NCBI GenBank assembly: GCA_014378485.1
Contig: JACMNO010000094.1
Span: 33,485-97,484, forward strand
DNA length: 64,000 nucleotides
Direction: 5' to 3'
DNA from: Bacteroidia bacterium
GTDB taxonomy: Bacteria; Bacteroidota; Bacteroidia; B-17B0; Aurantibacillaceae
The notes beneath the pieces are model-generated. The model was not told where the DNA came from and searched no databases. It was given only the letters and a program-made list of their open reading frames with translations. This document shows, one piece after another, positions 27,262 through 35,374 of this stretch. Every line of letters begins with the position of its first letter. Within the stretch, counting starts at the first letter, position 1. Both the position numbers and the translations under genes were made by a program.

Positions 27262-28479
27262 TTATGCATTCAATAATTTGAATGCCATCCATGCCATCAA
27301 GCCTGTTGAGATCTCCAAAGCTTTTTCATCAATGTCAAAGGTAGATGTATGAACACCTGAAATAATTCCTTTAGTTTTGTTACCTGTACCTAATCGGTAA
27401 AAACAACTTGGCACTTGTTGAGTAATGTAAGCGAAATCTTCAGCGGTCATTCGCAATGGCAAATCTTCCACGTTTTCTTTTCCTAAATACTCAATAGCTG
27501 ATTCTTTACAATGCTGGGTAACAAAATTATCATTGACCAGGTATGGATATCCATCCAGGATATTTATATCAACTTTCACATGATATTTATCTGAAAGAAA
27601 TGTAATAATATTTGTAATTTTTTGTTTCACTTCTTTTCTCCAAATCTCATCCATCGTTCTGAAAGTGCCTGCTAAATAAACTGTTTCAGGAATAACATTG
27701 GTTGCACCTTTCCCTTCAATTTTACCAAAAGCAATAACTGTTGGAATATTATTTTGTACGTTTCGCGCAACTCCTTCCGTATCTATTATAAATGGAAATT
27801 GTTTTTCTACTTCTGTAATAATATGTGCTGCAACAACCAATGGATTAATATAATCTGCAGCCATGGCCGCATGCCCACCTTTCCCATTTATGGTAATGTG
27901 TAACTCATCTGTACTGGCCATATACATGCCTTCCCTGAAACCAACTTTGCCAACTTCCATGCTTGGGAAAACATGCTGTGCAAGGGCCACTGTAACCTTT
28001 GGGTTATTAAGGATGCCCTCTTTAATCATTAAGGAAGAACCTCCTGGCAGAACTTCTTCTCCCGGCTGAAACATAATTTTTACTGTTCCTTCAAAATAAT
28101 CTTTTAACTGATTCATGATAATTGCAGTTCCAAGTACAGAAGCAGTATGAACATCATGTCCGCAGGCATGCATCATACCAATGTTTTGCGATTTGTATGC
28201 AACATCATTTTTTTCCTCAATCGGAAGTGCATCTAAATCTGCCCGAAGTAATATTGTTTTGCTTTTAGGATTTTTTCCCTCAATGATCGCTACAATTCCA
28301 GTTTTAACTATCCCTTTGGTATAAAAGATAGAATGGTTATCAAGGATTGAACAAACATATTCAGATGATTTATATTCCTCAAAAGACAATTCTGGATATT
28401 GATGTAAATGTCTCCGGAAAGAAACGACATCATTAAAATACTGTTGCGCTAATTGTTTTATTTGATCAACCATTGACAT
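27262..28479 (-). CDS. M20 family metal-dependent amidohydrolase
   Basis: The 405-residue enzyme has the M20D layout. The N-terminal motif is RRHLHQYPELSFEEYKSS. The zinc-binding regions are LLRADLDALPIEE and HACGHDVHTA, with QPGEE carrying the catalytic Glu. A dimerisation lid domain (ITINGKGGHAAMA) follows, then a final metal ligand region MTAEDFAYITQQVP. Members hydrolyse N-acyl amino acids, hippurate or IAA-amino acid conjugates; exact specificity cannot be read from sequence. It has no signal peptide and is expected in the cytoplasm. Its start lies 6 bases after the stop of the DUF4296 gene, so they form an operon. Confidence 0.92.
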   Translation of the reverse strand: MSMVDQIKQLAQQYFNDVVSFRRHLHQYPELSFEEYKSSEYVCSILDNHSIFYTKGIVKTGIVAIIEGKNPKSKTILLRADLDALPIEEKNDVAYKSQNIGMMHACGHDVHTASVLGTAIIMNQLKDYFEGTVKIMFQPGEEVLPGGSSLMIKEGILNNPKVTVALAQHVFPSMEVGKVGFREGMYMASTDELHITINGKGGHAAMAADYINPLVVAAHIITEVEKQFPFIIDTEGVARNVQNNIPTVIAFGKIEGKGATNVIPETVYLAGTFRTMDEIWRKEVKQKITNIITFLSDKYHVKVDINILDGYPYLVNDNFVTQHCKESAIEYLGKENVEDLPLRMTAEDFAYITQQVPSCFYRLGTGNKTKGIISGVHTSTFDIDEKALEISTGLMAWMAFKLLNA

Positions 28480-28485
28480 AAAATA

Positions 28486-28842
28486 CTATTCTAATTTGCC
28501 TTTAGCCTGGATTACACTCAATTTATCCAAAATTTTATCGTAAATGATTTTTAATTTTTTTGGGTGTCGGGTGTAATAAGTCATCGATGAATCAAATTTA
28601 GCTTTATCAATGTTGTTATCTTTTAAAGGATTAAAAATATAAGTCGAATCAAATTTTTCTCCGGTCACTGCTTTTACATTGATCCCCGAAGCACCTTCAG
28701 CAAGGTAGGCATCTGTTAACACCTGAATCAGTTGCTCTTCACTGAGAACTGAATCCGGTACTTTCTCGTATTCTTCATTTTTTGGCCCGCACGAAAAAAG
28801 TAAACACGAAACAACAATGAATTTAATAAGGTTTGTATACAT
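28486..28842 (-). CDS. DUF4296 domain-containing lipoprotein
   Basis: The 118-residue protein has a lipobox (VVSCLLFSCG, Cys near 18). The DUF4296 pattern follows: VPDSVLSEEQLIQVLTDAYLAEGAS, then SMTYYTRHPKKLKIIYDKILDKL. This family is confined largely to Bacteroidota and has no known function. The gene is upstream of the M20 amidohydrolase in an apparent operon. A perfect -7 box ends 6 bases before its ATG, pointing to a very short or absent leader. Confidence 0.85.
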   Translation of the reverse strand: MYTNLIKFIVVSCLLFSCGPKNEEYEKVPDSVLSEEQLIQVLTDAYLAEGASGINVKAVTGEKFDSTYIFNPLKDNNIDKAKFDSSMTYYTRHPKKLKIIYDKILDKLSVIQAKGKLE

Positions 28843-28847
28843 TCCTA

Positions 28848-28855
28848 CAAAGTTA
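28848..28855 (-). promoter_or_regulatory. -7 promoter box directly before the DUF4296 gene
   Basis: Read on the - strand, TAACTTTG matches TAnnTTTG exactly and ends 6 bases before the ATG. No clear -33 TTG was found at the usual spacing. Confidence 0.4.
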
Positions 28856-28936
28856 ACACTCTACATGACATTTCTAAATTGTTAGAATAATCAAGAGAAA
28901 AATAACTTTTTTTGGCTTCATTAAACAGAGAAAAAA

Positions 28937-30472
28937 TTATCCGGCCCAGCCATCCCTGTCTAAACTACGATATTGTATAGCTTCAGCAATATGGTTGGTA
29001 AGAATGTTTTTGGAAGCATCCAAATCAGCAATGGTTCTAGCCACTTTTAAGATCCGATCATACGCACGCGCAGATAATCCCAATCGCTCCATAGCTGTTT
29101 TTAACAAACTGTTGCTTGCCTCATCCAAATCACAATAAGTGCGCAGATCTTTTGTGCGCATTTGTGCATTACAATAAATACCATCAGAAGTTTTATATCT
29201 TTCCGTTTGTATCTGTCTCGCGTTGATCACCCGTTCCCTAATGTCTTTGCTGGTTTCTGAAGTTTGTGCTTTATTTAATTCACTGAATGGGACCGGGGTT
29301 ACTTCAACGTGCAAGTCAATCCTATCCAATAATGGCCCTGAAATTTTATTCAGGTATTTTTGTACAACACCGGGCGCACAAACACAATCTTTTTCCGGAT
29401 GGTTGTAATAGCCGCATGGACAAGGATTCATACTTGCCATCAGCATAAAACTAGCCGGGTATTCCACACTAAAGCGCGCTCTTGATATTGTTACAATTCT
29501 ATCTTCTAACGGTTGGCGCATCACCTCTAATACCGTTCTTTTAAATTCAGGCAACTCATCCAGAAACAAAACTCCGTTATGCGCCAGCGATATTTCTCCA
29601 GGCTGTGCATTCATCCCTCCTCCAACGAGCGCAACATCTGAAATTGTATGGTGCGGACTTCTGAAAGGGCGTTTTGTTACCAACCCTGTTGTTTTAGAAG
29701 TTCTTCCGGCTACGCTATGAATCTTTGTAGTTTCTAAAGCTTCGTCCAATGTTAATGGCGGTAAAATGGAAGGCATCCGTTTACTTAACATCGTTTTTCC
29801 TGCACCGGGTGGGCCAATCAAAATAACATTATGTCCGCCTGAAGCCGCAATTTCCATGGCGCGTTTAATATTCTCCTGACCTTTCACATCCGAAAAATCA
29901 AATTCATTATCATCCAGACGTGTGGAAAATTCCTGTTCTATGTCAATCGTTGTCTTTTCAAGTGTTAAAGTTTCATTAAAAAAACCGATCACCTGTTTTA
30001 TTGTTGAAACGCCATAAATCTCTAGTCCGTCTACAACTGCTGCTTCTTTCGCATTAGCCTCCGGAATGATCAGTCCTTTAAATCCTTCCTGTTTGGCTTT
30101 AATGGCAATTGGTAAAGTTCCTTTGATTGGGCGCAACTCACCATCCAAAGACAATTCTCCCATAATAATGTATTTAGCTATCTCATCAGATTTTATCTGT
30201 TCCGACGCGGCCAGGATTCCGACGGCTATCGTGAGATCATAAGCTGATCCTTCTTTCCGTATATCGGCAGGCGCCATATTAATTGTAATTTGCTTTCCCG
30301 GAATCTTTAAATCATTGTTCTTTAAAGCGGCATCAATTCGCTGATGGCTTTCCTTTACAGCACTATCCGGTAAACCTACCAGGTAAAAATTTATTCCCTG
30401 CCCAATGTGAACTTCAACTGTTACAGTTGTGGCACTAATCCCATGTACCGCACTCCCAAATGTTTTTACCAT
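28937..30472 (-). CDS. YifB/ComM family Mg-chelatase-like AAA+ ATPase
   Basis: The 511-residue protein has the ComM layout. The N-terminal ChlI-like domain begins [23 protein letters not shown]. The AAA+ core has Walker [11 protein letters not shown] (near residue 220) and Walker [13 protein letters not shown]. Between them and after is the family insert with cysteines MNPCPCGYY and DCVCAP, and a C-terminal helical domain contains [19 protein letters not shown]. ComM is a hexameric helicase promoting branch migration during natural transformation; the same family is found in non-competent bacteria. It is transcribed on its own, with a 94-base gap to the DUF4296 gene downstream on the same strand. 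Confidence 0.93.
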   Translation of the reverse strand: MVKTFGSAVHGISATTVTVEVHIGQGINFYLVGLPDSAVKESHQRIDAALKNNDLKIPGKQITINMAPADIRKEGSAYDLTIAVGILAASEQIKSDEIAKYIIMGELSLDGELRPIKGTLPIAIKAKQEGFKGLIIPEANAKEAAVVDGLEIYGVSTIKQVIGFFNETLTLEKTTIDIEQEFSTRLDDNEFDFSDVKGQENIKRAMEIAASGGHNVILIGPPGAGKTMLSKRMPSILPPLTLDEALETTKIHSVAGRTSKTTGLVTKRPFRSPHHTISDVALVGGGMNAQPGEISLAHNGVLFLDELPEFKRTVLEVMRQPLEDRIVTISRARFSVEYPASFMLMASMNPCPCGYYNHPEKDCVCAPGVVQKYLNKISGPLLDRIDLHVEVTPVPFSELNKAQTSETSKDIRERVINARQIQTERYKTSDGIYCNAQMRTKDLRTYCDLDEASNSLLKTAMERLGLSARAYDRILKVARTIADLDASKNILTNHIAEAIQYRSLDRDGWAG

Positions 30473-30682
30473 GCTCTAAAAATTTTCACAAAATAACAAC
30501 AAAAAGAAACGTTGTTTTGCTATAAATTGTAGCAAAGTGTCGACAAGCAGTAATATCAAGGGGTTAGAAACAATTTTAAATGATATAAATTCAAACTTTA
30601 ACATTTTAATTTATATAATTGCAGTAAAATTATTTGTCTTTAAACGCGAATAACTATATATTTATGATTCAAAAAATAGACC

Positions 30683-31126
30683 ATGATTAAAAAATTACTC
30701 TTAGCACTTACCATTTCATTTATTACTAATATAATCCAAGCTCAAACCGAAGAGGTTAGAGAGTTAACCTGTTACAATAAATGGTCTCAAAAATTTGACG
30801 AGCGTGGGGCGGAAGATGTTGAAGACGGTGTGTACACAGACGTGATCATTACATCCCGAATTGGTTCCAAGGCAAGTTGCTGGAGCGGAAAAGCAGAAGT
30901 AAGACAAAAGAAGTTGGTTAAATTTTATCTCTTGAAAGAAGATAATACAGAGGAAGAGGTAACCCGTACTTGGAAAAACAATTCTAACAAGGATGTTGAT
31001 ATTATTAACGGAATTAGTGAATCCATGATTACCGCACATAATGAACTGATCAATGTACTTTGGCCTAAAAAAATTAAACCAAAAAAAGCGGCTGCAAAAA
31101 AAGCACCAGAGCCAACAGATGATTAA
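30683..31126 (+). CDS. Small secreted protein of unknown function
   Basis: The 147-residue protein has a signal peptide (MIKKLLLALTISFITNIIQAQ). The mature part has two cysteines (LTCYNKWSQKF and KASCWSGK) that may form a disulfide. A lysine-rich tail with Ala/Pro (KKAAAKKAPEP) ends the protein and could bind nucleic acid or anionic polymers. I do not recognise the family. It stands alone, divergent from yifB and followed by a bidirectional terminator. Confidence 0.65.
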   Translation: MIKKLLLALTISFITNIIQAQTEEVRELTCYNKWSQKFDERGAEDVEDGVYTDVIITSRIGSKASCWSGKAEVRQKKLVKFYLLKEDNTEEEVTRTWKNNSNKDVDIINGISESMITAHNELINVLWPKKIKPKKAAAKKAPEPTDD

Positions 31127-31142
31127 GAGATAATTGTATTAT

Positions 31143-31172
31143 AAAAAAAGAGGAATTAATTCCTCTTTTTTT
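31143..31172. terminator. Bidirectional terminator between convergent genes
   Basis: A perfect 30-base palindrome (centre GGAATTAATTCC) is flanked inside the stem by seven A and seven T. It serves the small secreted protein on + and the acyltransferase-like gene on -. Confidence 0.85.
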
Positions 31173-31175
31173 ATT

Positions 31176-32417
31176 TTAGACTTCTTCCTTAAACGGATTT
31201 CTTGGTATCCAATCTGTTGGTTGTAAAAATTGCATAAATGGTTTTAATATTAATTTAGAAACGGTGTTTTGTGGTTTGATATAACAAATCAATTCATGGG
31301 CTTTAGCGCCAACCGTTGTCTTAATTTCAGAAGCTGTTCGACCCAAGTTAATTTGTTGCTTTTTAGAGCTAATAGCTTCTTCAATATAACTATATAATAT
31401 TGTTTGATACAACTCGTATTCTTTATTGATGGCATAATCAAACCCAACGTAATGCGCTTCAATCTCTTCCGGCAGATAAAATCCACTGGCAAACGACACC
31501 ATTAAATCGCCCAAAAACCAAGCATCCATGTAAAATAGTTCGGGCTGTGTTTTTACAACATCAGCAAAATATTTTTTTGGTAAATGAGCCAGTTTAAATT
31601 TTGCCTGATTAAATACGTTCGTGTATAATTCATAAATACGATCATCATGCTTTATAATCTCATCGGATGTTAATCGCTTTTTTACCAACGCTGAACTGGC
31701 AACCAAAATATGTTTTGCACGGTTGCGATACTTTTTTGAAAAAGAATTGAGGTAATCTGTCAAATTATTTATTCCCTGTGGAAGATCTACAATCATGTTA
31801 GGTTCTACATTGAAGTGAATAAACCTTGTGCAATACCAACAGTCCTTATCTCCAAAGCCTTCCTCGTAAAAATCTTTTACTAATATCGCTGAAATTTTAC
31901 CACGTAACTTTTCTTCCCTTGCCACGGCCTCAATAACACCTTCAACAATTTTAAATTTATTCTTTTTACTGGCAGCGTCAAGATAAAATCCGTGTTCGCC
32001 ACTAATAAAATTATTACCGCATGTTACTAAACGCATGATGGTTTCATGTTCATTACTTTGTATGTATTTTTGGAAAACAGAAGCGCGTTTACTTTGCAGT
32101 TCATTGATTTGATGAGCAATTAACTCTCCAAATAAAGAAGCAGAGAAATCATTGATTTGAAAATAAATTACCCCAATTGGTTTGAGTGCGTTATAAATAA
32201 TCACATACCTAAACCTAAAGTTATCTGTTCTTTGCTGATGAATCAAATTTAAATAAGAGTAAGTCAAAAAAGTATTATTATCTTTTATTGCAAGATCCCA
32301 ATCAGCTTTAGGAATTACATCCATTTCCTCAAAGCACGAAAAAGTAAAATTGCCAAACAGTTTTCTGTGAGGCTTCAGCTTGTTTTTGGCAATCATTTTA
32401 TCGCAAAGTGCAAACAT
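31176..32417 (-). CDS. GNAT/FemAB-like acyltransferase-superfamily protein
   Basis: The 413-residue protein resembles the double-GNAT FemAB-like proteins of Bacteroidota. The N-terminal half has FLTYSYLNLIHQ and PIGVIYFQINDF. The second half has NSFSKKYRNRAKHI, a segment typical of the acetyltransferase fold near its substrate cleft, and VGFDYAINKEYELYQTILYSYIEEAI followed by NLGRTASEIKTTVGA. Members include peptidoglycan-bridge ligases and lipid or peptide acyltransferases. The substrate cannot be named. Its ATG overlaps the stop of the DUF1569 gene (TAATG), so the two are translationally coupled. Confidence 0.65.
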   Translation of the reverse strand: MFALCDKMIAKNKLKPHRKLFGNFTFSCFEEMDVIPKADWDLAIKDNNTFLTYSYLNLIHQQRTDNFRFRYVIIYNALKPIGVIYFQINDFSASLFGELIAHQINELQSKRASVFQKYIQSNEHETIMRLVTCGNNFISGEHGFYLDAASKKNKFKIVEGVIEAVAREEKLRGKISAILVKDFYEEGFGDKDCWYCTRFIHFNVEPNMIVDLPQGINNLTDYLNSFSKKYRNRAKHILVASSALVKKRLTSDEIIKHDDRIYELYTNVFNQAKFKLAHLPKKYFADVVKTQPELFYMDAWFLGDLMVSFASGFYLPEEIEAHYVGFDYAINKEYELYQTILYSYIEEAISSKKQQINLGRTASEIKTTVGAKAHELICYIKPQNTVSKLILKPFMQFLQPTDWIPRNPFKEEV

Positions 32418-32902
32418 TAGTTTTGAGTTTTAGAAATCGATAATGAATGGTTAGCAATATCTTTAATGATTTTAAGATGATGATTGGTGTGAATTGATAA
32501 AAAAGATCGTGTCGTTTTTAAATTCAGTAATCCAAAATAAGGATGAAGGAAAAAAGCATTTTGATCTAAATTATCCAATTTTACTAAATTTAAATTAGCA
32601 TTATTAAGCGATTGAATAAGTATTGCTCTGCTGATGATTCCGTTGGGTAAAACAGTTTTTGGTGCTTTACCTCTGCCCCTGGGAATTTTTCCGGAAGTTA
32701 ACACTACTGTGCGCCAAAAATTAAACCGCCATTTATACTCATCAGGTTTTGATTTCTCAAGTACTGATATAATTTGATTGATCACTTTTAAACTATGTTC
32801 AATGTGCCATCCAATTGATGATTCAGAAATACTACTATCTGTTTTATCATATAATTCAATATATTTATTTAACTCGTTTAAAAAATGATCTATGCTTTTC
32901 AT
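32417..32902 (-). CDS. DUF1569 (DinB-like) domain protein
   Basis: The 161-residue four-helix protein has histidines in the DinB-superfamily positions: GWHIEHSLKVINQI, FFLHPYFGLLNL and FLSIHTNHHLKIIKDI. A conserved basic segment, GKIPRGRGKAPKTV, also matches DUF1569. DinB-like proteins bind a divalent metal through three His and some are thiol-dependent transferases. This subgroup is uncharacterised. It lies between cysC and the acyltransferase-like gene on the same strand with minimal spacing. Confidence 0.8.
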   Translation of the reverse strand: MKSIDHFLNELNKYIELYDKTDSSISESSIGWHIEHSLKVINQIISVLEKSKPDEYKWRFNFWRTVVLTSGKIPRGRGKAPKTVLPNGIISRAILIQSLNNANLNLVKLDNLDQNAFFLHPYFGLLNLKTTRSFLSIHTNHHLKIIKDIANHSLSISKTQN

Positions 32903-32913
32903 TAGTGTTTTAA

Positions 32914-33447
32914 CTAGATCGTGATTAATGGAAAAACATCATCAAACAGCATTTCAACACTTTCATTAATAGAAATTTCAGATGTATCGATACTGTAAAG
33001 AGCATTAGATGGTTCTTCAAATGGAGCAGAAACACCTGTAAACTCCTGTATTTCTCCTGCCAGGGCTTTAGCGTAATGACCTTTCACATCACGTTTCTCG
33101 CAAACATTCAATGGCGTTGCAATATGGTATAAAATAAAATGTTGCTCACCAATGATGTTTTCAGCACGTCGTCTCATCTCATTTGTAGGAGTAATTAAAC
33201 TACAGATAACCACAACGCCACAACTGGTAAGTTGCTTAGCCATTTCAGCTGCACGTCGAACATTTTCCATTCTATCCTCCATACTAAAACCCAGGTCTTG
33301 GCTAATGCCCATACGTAAAATATCCCCGTCTAAAACTTTGGTCAAAATACCCTCTTCGTGTAAGCGCTTTTCAAGTTCGTATGCCAGGGTAGTTTTTCCT
33401 GATCCGGAATAGCCTGTCATCCAAATCACTAATCCCTTATGAGACAA
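32914..33447 (-). CDS. cysC: Adenylylsulfate kinase (APS kinase)
   Basis: The enzyme phosphorylates APS to PAPS with ATP. It has the P-loop GYSGSGKTT, the DGDILRMGISQDLGFS motif, NVRRAAEMAKQL, CSLITPTNEMRRRA (family ISPxxxxR region) and HIATPLNVCEKRDVKGHYAKA with an FTGVSAPFEEP lid. The first start after P-loop alignment is a TTG at 33447 (177 residues). The frame is open for 29 further codons to 33534 with no ATG or GTG, and those codons read like a normal CysC N-terminus (SNIFSNQPELVSNADKENLL). The true start is therefore probably a non-ATG codon upstream. No sulfate adenylyltransferase is in the window. It heads a three-gene - strand operon. Confidence 0.9.
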   Translation of the reverse strand: MSHKGLVIWMTGYSGSGKTTLAYELEKRLHEEGILTKVLDGDILRMGISQDLGFSMEDRMENVRRAAEMAKQLTSCGVVVICSLITPTNEMRRRAENIIGEQHFILYHIATPLNVCEKRDVKGHYAKALAGEIQEFTGVSAPFEEPSNALYSIDTSEISINESVEMLFDDVFPLITI

Positions 33448-33557
33448 TAAATTCTCCTTATCTGCATTAGAAACCAGTTCTGGCTGATTAGAAAATATAT
33501 TCGATGAATGGTTCAGTTTAATGGTATTTAGAATTTAAAAATACAATTAATTATTCT

Positions 33558-33565
33558 TACTTTTG
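33558..33565 (+). promoter_or_regulatory. -7 promoter box upstream of deoC
   Basis: TACTTTTG matches TAnnTTTG exactly, 30 bases before the deoC ATG. A -33 TTG was not found at the expected distance. Confidence 0.45.
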
Positions 33566-33595
33566 ATTAAATAACCTGATTTAATAAAGATTAAC

Positions 33596-34498
33596 ATGGC
33601 ATACGATTTTAAACAAAGCCCCTCTATTGACCAAGTTGGAATTGAAGAAAGAGTGGCCCGTTTTAATACCCGCAGTATTAAAAAAGGAAGTAAAGTGCAA
33701 GCCTTAAAACTGGCACTGAATATGATAGATTTAACTACTTTAGAAGGAAAAGATACTGAAGGGAAAGTAACTCAAATGTGTTACAAAGCTATGCATCCTC
33801 ATATTTCTTTACCCAATATTCCATCAACTGCGGCAGTTTGTGTTTACCCAACAATGGTAAAAACAGCCAAAGATGCGTTGAAAGGAAGTAGTGTAAAAGT
33901 AGCGTCTGTATCCACCGCCTTCCCAAGCGGAAATTCAACCTTAGAAATCAAATTACTGGATACAAAATTAGCATTGGATCATGGTGCTGATGAAATTGAT
34001 ATGGTAATCAGCCGTGGTGAATTTTTAAAAGGAAATTACAATTTTGTATTTGATGAGATTGCAACAATCAAAGAATTATGTCACAAGCATAATGCACGTT
34101 TAAAAGTAATTTTTGAAACGGGTGAAATTTCTACGCTTGATAATGTGCGCCGTGCAAGCGATATCGCTATTTATGCAGGAGCTGATTTTATTAAAACCTC
34201 AACCGGAAAAATTGGTGTGGCAGCTACCATGCCGGTTACTTTAGTAATGTTGGATGCTATTAAAGATTATTATTTTAAAACAGGTACAATGGTTGGCATG
34301 AAACCTGCCGGTGGTATTAGTACCGCAAAAAATGCGTTACAATATTTAGTAATGCTTCACGAAACGCTAGGAAATGCCTGGCTGGATAATAAATGGTTTC
34401 GTTTTGGTGCCAGTTCGTTAGCTAATGATCTGATTTTACAATTAGAAAAAGAAGCAAGAGGGGTTTATTTTAGTAAAGATTATATATCAGTTGATTAG
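33596..34498 (+). CDS. deoC: Deoxyribose-phosphate aldolase
   Basis: The 300-residue class I aldolase splits 2-deoxyribose-5-phosphate into glyceraldehyde-3-phosphate and acetaldehyde. Visible motifs are VCVYPTMV, VASVSTAFPSGNS, DEIDMVISRGEFL, LKVIFETGE, the Schiff-base Lys in FIKTSTGK (near residue 202) and MKPAGGIST. It is the longer DeoC form (about 300 residues) rather than the 220-residue type. Aldehyde dehydrogenase genes follow on the same strand and could oxidise the acetaldehyde product, which fits a deoxynucleoside-degradation operon. Confidence 0.95.
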   Translation: MAYDFKQSPSIDQVGIEERVARFNTRSIKKGSKVQALKLALNMIDLTTLEGKDTEGKVTQMCYKAMHPHISLPNIPSTAAVCVYPTMVKTAKDALKGSSVKVASVSTAFPSGNSTLEIKLLDTKLALDHGADEIDMVISRGEFLKGNYNFVFDEIATIKELCHKHNARLKVIFETGEISTLDNVRRASDIAIYAGADFIKTSTGKIGVAATMPVTLVMLDAIKDYYFKTGTMVGMKPAGGISTAKNALQYLVMLHETLGNAWLDNKWFRFGASSLANDLILQLEKEARGVYFSKDYISVD

Positions 34499-34510
34499 AA
34501 AACCCATTGA

Positions 34511-34642
34511 ATGACAAAGGTAAAAGATAAAGAAAAAAAAGAGCTAGATGAGTTACCTGGATTTGGTAAGTTTCTAAAAGCTAATCTAAAAGCTGAATTT
34601 ATTAAAACAATAAAAAAAAATAAGGCCGGTAAAATAAAATAA
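34511..34642 (+). CDS. 43-residue protein upstream of the zeta-like kinase, possible antitoxin
   Basis: This short ORF encodes a lysine-rich protein (MTKVKDKEKKELDELPGF at the start, KNKAGKIK at the end) with no recognisable family. Its stop overlaps the ATG of the zeta-like gene (TAATG), a coupling typical of toxin-antitoxin pairs and operons. It is smaller than the classical epsilon antitoxin and does not resemble it in what I can see. An alternative role is a translation-coupling leader peptide. Confidence 0.55.
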   Translation: MTKVKDKEKKELDELPGFGKFLKANLKAEFIKTIKKNKAGKIK

Positions 34643-35364
34643 TGAAAGCTAGAGTATTTGCAGGGCCAAATGGTTCAAGAAAATCCACGTTAATTTATTC
34701 TATCGACAAAGGAATGAAGTTAAATATGGGTTTCATAATAAATGCAGATAACATAGAGAACGAGCTAAATACAAAAAAAGTATATACCTTTTCTAAAGAA
34801 CTGATCCTCGATATAAAACAGTTAAAGCATTTTCTGGAAACTTCTTCCATAAACAAAAAATACAATTTAAAGAACATTGCCACTAAATTTATAATAGAAA
34901 AGGAGAATCTAAAAATTATAGATAATACGCAGATTAATAGTTATGAATCAGCCGCAATAGCCGATTTTTTTAGAACAGAATGCCTTAAACAAAAAATAAA
35001 TTTTTCATTTGAAAGTGTTTTCTCTGATTTTAGAAAAGTATTATTCATGAAAAAATTAATGGATGCCGGCTATGACATATATTTCTATTTTGTGTGTACT
35101 CTAAATCTTTCGATTAACGTTGCTCGAATTAAAGAGCGTGTTAATCACAAAGGTCATCCTGTAAGCGAAGAAAAAGTCAAATCCCGTTTTCAAAAATCAA
35201 TACAGAATGCTTTAAAGGCAAAACAATACAGTAAACGTTTCTTTCTTATTGATAATTCACAGGAGAATAACCCTGAATTGCTGCTAGAGACAGAAAATAA
35301 CAAAAAAATAAATTTTATTAATAAAACATTTTATCCTGAATGGGCAGTCCCTTTTAGTAAATAA
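34642..35364 (+). CDS. Zeta-toxin-family P-loop kinase-like protein with altered P-loop
   Basis: The 240-residue protein has the zeta fold layout. Walker A is at residues about 8-16 (GPNGSRKST). NADNIENEL is the substrate-site start and FESVFSD the strand after helix 4. RIKERVNHKGHPVSEEKVKSRFQKS matches the family R-V-x-x-GGH-x-V region with basic residues for ATP. Zeta toxins phosphorylate UDP-N-acetylglucosamine and block cell-wall synthesis. Here the Gly before the Walker Lys is Arg (codon AGA; GGA would be one transition away), which may weaken or abolish ATP binding. It interrupts the run deoC to aldehyde dehydrogenase. It is paired with the 43-residue ORF. Confidence 0.8.
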   Translation: MKARVFAGPNGSRKSTLIYSIDKGMKLNMGFIINADNIENELNTKKVYTFSKELILDIKQLKHFLETSSINKKYNLKNIATKFIIEKENLKIIDNTQINSYESAAIADFFRTECLKQKINFSFESVFSDFRKVLFMKKLMDAGYDIYFYFVCTLNLSINVARIKERVNHKGHPVSEEKVKSRFQKSIQNALKAKQYSKRFFLIDNSQENNPELLLETENNKKINFINKTFYPEWAVPFSK

Positions 35365-35374
35365 TTAAAACATA

